35,250 bases of DNA from Flavobacteriales bacterium (GTDB taxonomy: Bacteria; Bacteroidota; Bacteroidia; Flavobacteriales; Flavobacteriaceae). Every line of letters starts with the position of its first letter. The first letter of the stretch is position 1. The stretch is from the NCBI GenBank assembly GCA_024643405.1, contig JAHENA010000019.1, forward strand, positions 1 through 35,250. Direction: 5' to 3'. The translations under genes and the position numbers were made by a program. This document shows, piece after piece, positions 33,056 through 35,250 of the stretch. The notes below the pieces were generated by a model, which made no database searches, had not been told where the DNA came from, and worked only from the letters and a program-made list of their open reading frames with translations.

Positions 33056-33967
33056 TAGAAGAAAAGGAATTACTAATAACAAGGATATAAACAATTCTTT
33101 AAACCACTTTTCTTTAATACTTTCAATATAATTACCGATGATTATAGCTAATGGAGCAAATAAAAATAAAAACTCACTGCCGTTTTTTTGTGGTGATAAA
33201 ATTGCAGTAACAAAGGCAATAATTACGTAAACAAAAATAATTTTAAATGAAGGTCTAAAAGTCTTCTTTTTTTTCTGGACAAGTTTAACATAATAAATAG
33301 AAGCCCAAACTCCAAAAGAGAATAACAGAGTAATGGCAATTAAATATTGCATGGTATTATAGTTACTATAATTATAACTGGTAGAAGTTGATAGATTGAT
33401 TATCTCAAAAAAATTATTGTAAAAAACCACCGACGCACTTATTGAAATGACAAATACCGTGGCTAAGCCAGCAAAAGGAACAATCCAGTTTTTTACTCTA
33501 TTATCTGTATATAAAAGCAGGGTGGCAAAAATTAAAATAAAAAATAAAATCGCCCAAAAATAAAATAGTGTAGCTACAGCAAACCAAATAGCTGTATCAA
33601 ATAGCTTTTTCTTAATTTTAATTTGAGTTCTAAGACTTAAAAGGCGTCTTAAGCCAAACATCACAAAAATATTTGCCATTAATACACTCCCATCTAAAGT
33701 GCATTGAGGCAACATTAAAAAAAACAAGCTAAATAATAAGATTTGATAATGATTGTTTTTAGATAAGCTGTTTTTAACAACTATAAAATTAAAAAGTAAA
33801 ATAGTAAAAAAGCACACTACAAACCAAGCTGTTTTTTCAATGAAAAAACTAACAGAAACAGATTCTAAAAACGGTTTTAAATTAACAACCGAAAAAGCCA
33901 AGAGCATTATAAAAAAAACAATGACAAAATTTATTGGCTTTGATTTATTAAAAATACTTGTTATCAT
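33044..33967 (-). CDS. DUF6427-like polytopic membrane protein
   Basis: 307 residues with about nine or ten membrane helices and short loops. It resembles flavobacterial proteins labelled DUF6427, found beside upp. No catalytic motif is visible; basic residues cluster in the loop LVQKKKKTFRPSF. It might be a transporter or glycosyltransferase-like membrane enzyme, but nothing in the sequence decides this. It overlaps upp by 12 bases and is divergent from the DUF6341-like gene. Confidence 0.82.
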   Translation of the reverse strand: MITSIFNKSKPINFVIVFFIMLLAFSVVNLKPFLESVSVSFFIEKTAWFVVCFFTILLFNFIVVKNSLSKNNHYQILLFSLFFLMLPQCTLDGSVLMANIFVMFGLRRLLSLRTQIKIKKKLFDTAIWFAVATLFYFWAILFFILIFATLLLYTDNRVKNWIVPFAGLATVFVISISASVVFYNNFFEIINLSTSTSYNYSNYNTMQYLIAITLLFSFGVWASIYYVKLVQKKKKTFRPSFKIIFVYVIIAFVTAILSPQKNGSEFLFLFAPLAIIIGNYIESIKEKWFKELFISLLLVIPFLLLML

Positions 33968-33987
33968 TAACTCTTTTTGTATTTTTG
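33958..33987 (+). promoter_or_regulatory. Promoter of the DUF6341-like gene
   Basis: TTG (33958-33960), 19 bases, TATTTTTG (33980-33987): full agreement with the Bacteroidota pattern. The start near 33993 lies downstream of an upstream ATG at 33977, so the ATG at 34007 must be the translation start. Confidence 0.62.
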
Positions 33988-34006
33988 CTCGGTAAATATA
34001 CTAACT

Positions 34007-34234
34007 ATGAAAGATTTCTTTTACGCTATACAAGATTTATTTGTAAATGTTCTTTTTGCTCCTTTTGATGCTTTAAGAGCATTAGAGCTTAAAAATTGGT
34101 GGGGTGCAAACGGTATGTCTTGGCTTTTTTTAATTATAGGTTTCGTTGCATTTGCATATTGGATGCTGCAATTAAAATCTTTTAATGATAATAAAGAAGA
34201 GGATAAAAGCATCAGTGCTCATTCCTATTTATAA
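34007..34234 (+). CDS. DUF6341-like small membrane protein
   Basis: 75 residues from the ATG at 34007, chosen because the promoter rules out the ATG ten codons earlier. One clear membrane helix (about 38-57, SWLFLIIGFVAFAYWMLQL) follows an amphipathic N-terminus (MKDFFYAIQDLFVNVLFAPFDALRALE) that includes the invariant-looking NWWGANG turn. The tail is acidic and ends in HSYL. It resembles flavobacterial DUF6341, which sits beside purD. Function unknown. Its end overlaps purD by six bases. Confidence 0.85.
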   Translation: MKDFFYAIQDLFVNVLFAPFDALRALELKNWWGANGMSWLFLIIGFVAFAYWMLQLKSFNDNKEEDKSISAHSYL

Positions 34235-35250
34235 GTCAAATCCTATATCTTTCCGATAATACATCTTATCAAAATGTAGTTTTTCTATGTTTTGATAAGA
34301 TTTTTTTATGGCCTCCTTATAAGTACTCCCAAAGGAAGTAATAGCCATAACACGTCCTCCAGATGTCACAACTTTGCCCTCATTAATAGTGGCGCCCGCA
34401 TGAAAAGGAATGGAGTCTTTAATATTGTTAATTCCTGAAATCACTTTACCTTTTTCATAAACTTCAGGATAGCCTCCAGATACCAACATAATGGTGGTTG
34501 CAGCCCGTTCATCAATTTCAATAGTTATTTCATTTAAAGTCTCATTTGAAATTGCTTGCAATATTTCAACAAAATCATTTTTTAATCTAGGTAAAACTAC
34601 TTCCGTTTCTGGGTCACCCATTCTAACATTATACTCAATTACTTTTGGATCGTCTCCCACTTTGATTAGACCTATAAAGACAAATCCTTTATAAGGTAAT
34701 TTGTCCTTTTTAAAACCATTAATTGTTGGTTTTACAATACGTTCTTCTATTTTATCTAAAAACTCTTTAGTGGCGAATGGTACCGGAGAAACAGCTCCCA
34801 TGCCACCAGTATTTAATCCGGTATCGCCTTCCCCAATACGTTTATAATCTTTTGCAGTTGGCAAAATTTTGTAATTTTTACCATCAGTAAGCACAAAACA
34901 ACTTAATTCAATTCCATCTAAAAACTCTTCAATTACTACTTTTCTGCTAGCTTGTCCAAATTTAGCATCCACCAACATGCTTTTTAATTCAGCTTTAGCT
35001 TCTTCCAAATTATTTAGAATCACTACCCCTTTCCCTGCTGCCAATCCATCTGCTTTTAAAACATAGGGCGGTTTTAAGGTTTCTAAAAACATATAGCCTT
35101 TATCAACTGTTTCTTTAGTAAAACTTTCGTAAGCTGCCGTTGGAATATGATGTCTTATTAAAAACTCTTTTGCAAATTCCTTGCTTCCTTCAAGTTCGGC
35201 GGCTTTTTTTTGCGGACCAATCACAGAAACATGACTTAAGTTTTTATCAT
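34229..35250 (-). CDS. purD: Phosphoribosylamine-glycine ligase (5' end cut off by window)
   Basis: Second step of purine synthesis: joins glycine to phosphoribosylamine with ATP. The frame stays open to base 35250, so about 340 C-terminal residues are present and roughly 80-90 are missing at the N-terminus. A GTG at 35224 is only an internal valine. The ATP-grasp core is complete: VLKADGLAAGKGVVIL, NTGGMGAVSPVP, EYNVRMGDPETEVVLPRL, and the C-terminal SGGYPEVYEKGKVISGI. Confidence 0.97.
   Translation of the reverse strand, partial: DKNLSHVSVIGPQKKAAELEGSKEFAKEFLIRHHIPTAAYESFTKETVDKGYMFLETLKPPYVLKADGLAAGKGVVILNNLEEAKAELKSMLVDAKFGQASRKVVIEEFLDGIELSCFVLTDGKNYKILPTAKDYKRIGEGDTGLNTGGMGAVSPVPFATKEFLDKIEERIVKPTINGFKKDKLPYKGFVFIGLIKVGDDPKVIEYNVRMGDPETEVVLPRLKNDFVEILQAISNETLNEITIEIDERAATTIMLVSGGYPEVYEKGKVISGINNIKDSIPFHAGATINEGKVVTSGGRVMAITSFGSTYKEAIKKSYQNIEKLHFDKMYYRKDIGFDL

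Overview
The window is a stretch of chromosome from a marine-type member of the Flavobacteriaceae (phylum Bacteroidota). The evidence is strong AT bias, promoters of the Bacteroidota form (a -7 box TAnnTTTG, sometimes with a TTG about 19-20 bases upstream), almost no Shine-Dalgarno sequences, and lineage-restricted genes: SprE of the type IX secretion/gliding machinery, DUF4292, DUF4254, DUF5687, DUF6168-, DUF6341- and DUF6427-like proteins, and an F-ATPase operon without the beta and epsilon genes. Nearly every base is coding. I see no tRNA, rRNA, CRISPR array, transposase, phage gene or defence island, so this is core and not accessory DNA.

Layout. 1-1955 (minus): TrhO-like rhodanese-fold tRNA hydroxylase followed by a truncated U32-family gene, probably the second tRNA wobble hydroxylase. 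1956-2305: the longest gap without a gene, with two divergent promoters and a stand-alone terminator that may end a small RNA. 2306-3307 (plus): recA and its terminator. 3410-5817 (plus): lipoprotein, ECF sigma factor and a one-pass membrane protein with a beta-barrel-like C-terminus, a candidate envelope signalling unit. 5895-6632 (minus): acyltransferase. 6746-7892 (plus): trpS and a 58-codon membrane protein. 7875-8978 (minus): dprA. 9083-10922 (plus): HU-like/SPOR membrane protein, acyl-CoA thioesterase and a tiny lipoprotein.

10937-17306 (minus) is one probable operon for envelope building: flippase, dut, sugar nucleotidyltransferase, TPR protein, DUF4292 lipoprotein and a degenerate LytM/EnvC protein. 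A lipoprotein gene follows at 17364-17873. 18088-26751 (minus) runs sprE, bactofilin, AtpZ/AtpI-like, DUF6168-like, then atpB-E-F-H-A-G from an internal promoter. This operon has hairpins after atpE and between atpA and atpG. The 3' end of atpG lies in a 52-base tandem repeat, with a third, synonymously different copy of the atpG terminus beyond it.

26869-29464 (minus): DUF2059 protein, DUF5687 permease-like protein and ABC ATPase. 29593-30651 (plus): PaaE-type flavin/2Fe-2S reductase. 30660-32322 (minus): DUF4254 protein and a family 9 glycosyltransferase. 32396-35250: upp (plus), DUF6427-like membrane protein (minus), DUF6341-like small membrane protein (plus) and a 5'-truncated purD (minus), all packed with small convergent overlaps.

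No wholly novel multi-gene system is obvious. The best candidates for something undescribed are the atpG 3'-end repeat, the possible small RNA between trhO and recA, and the sigma factor/barrel-fusion unit.
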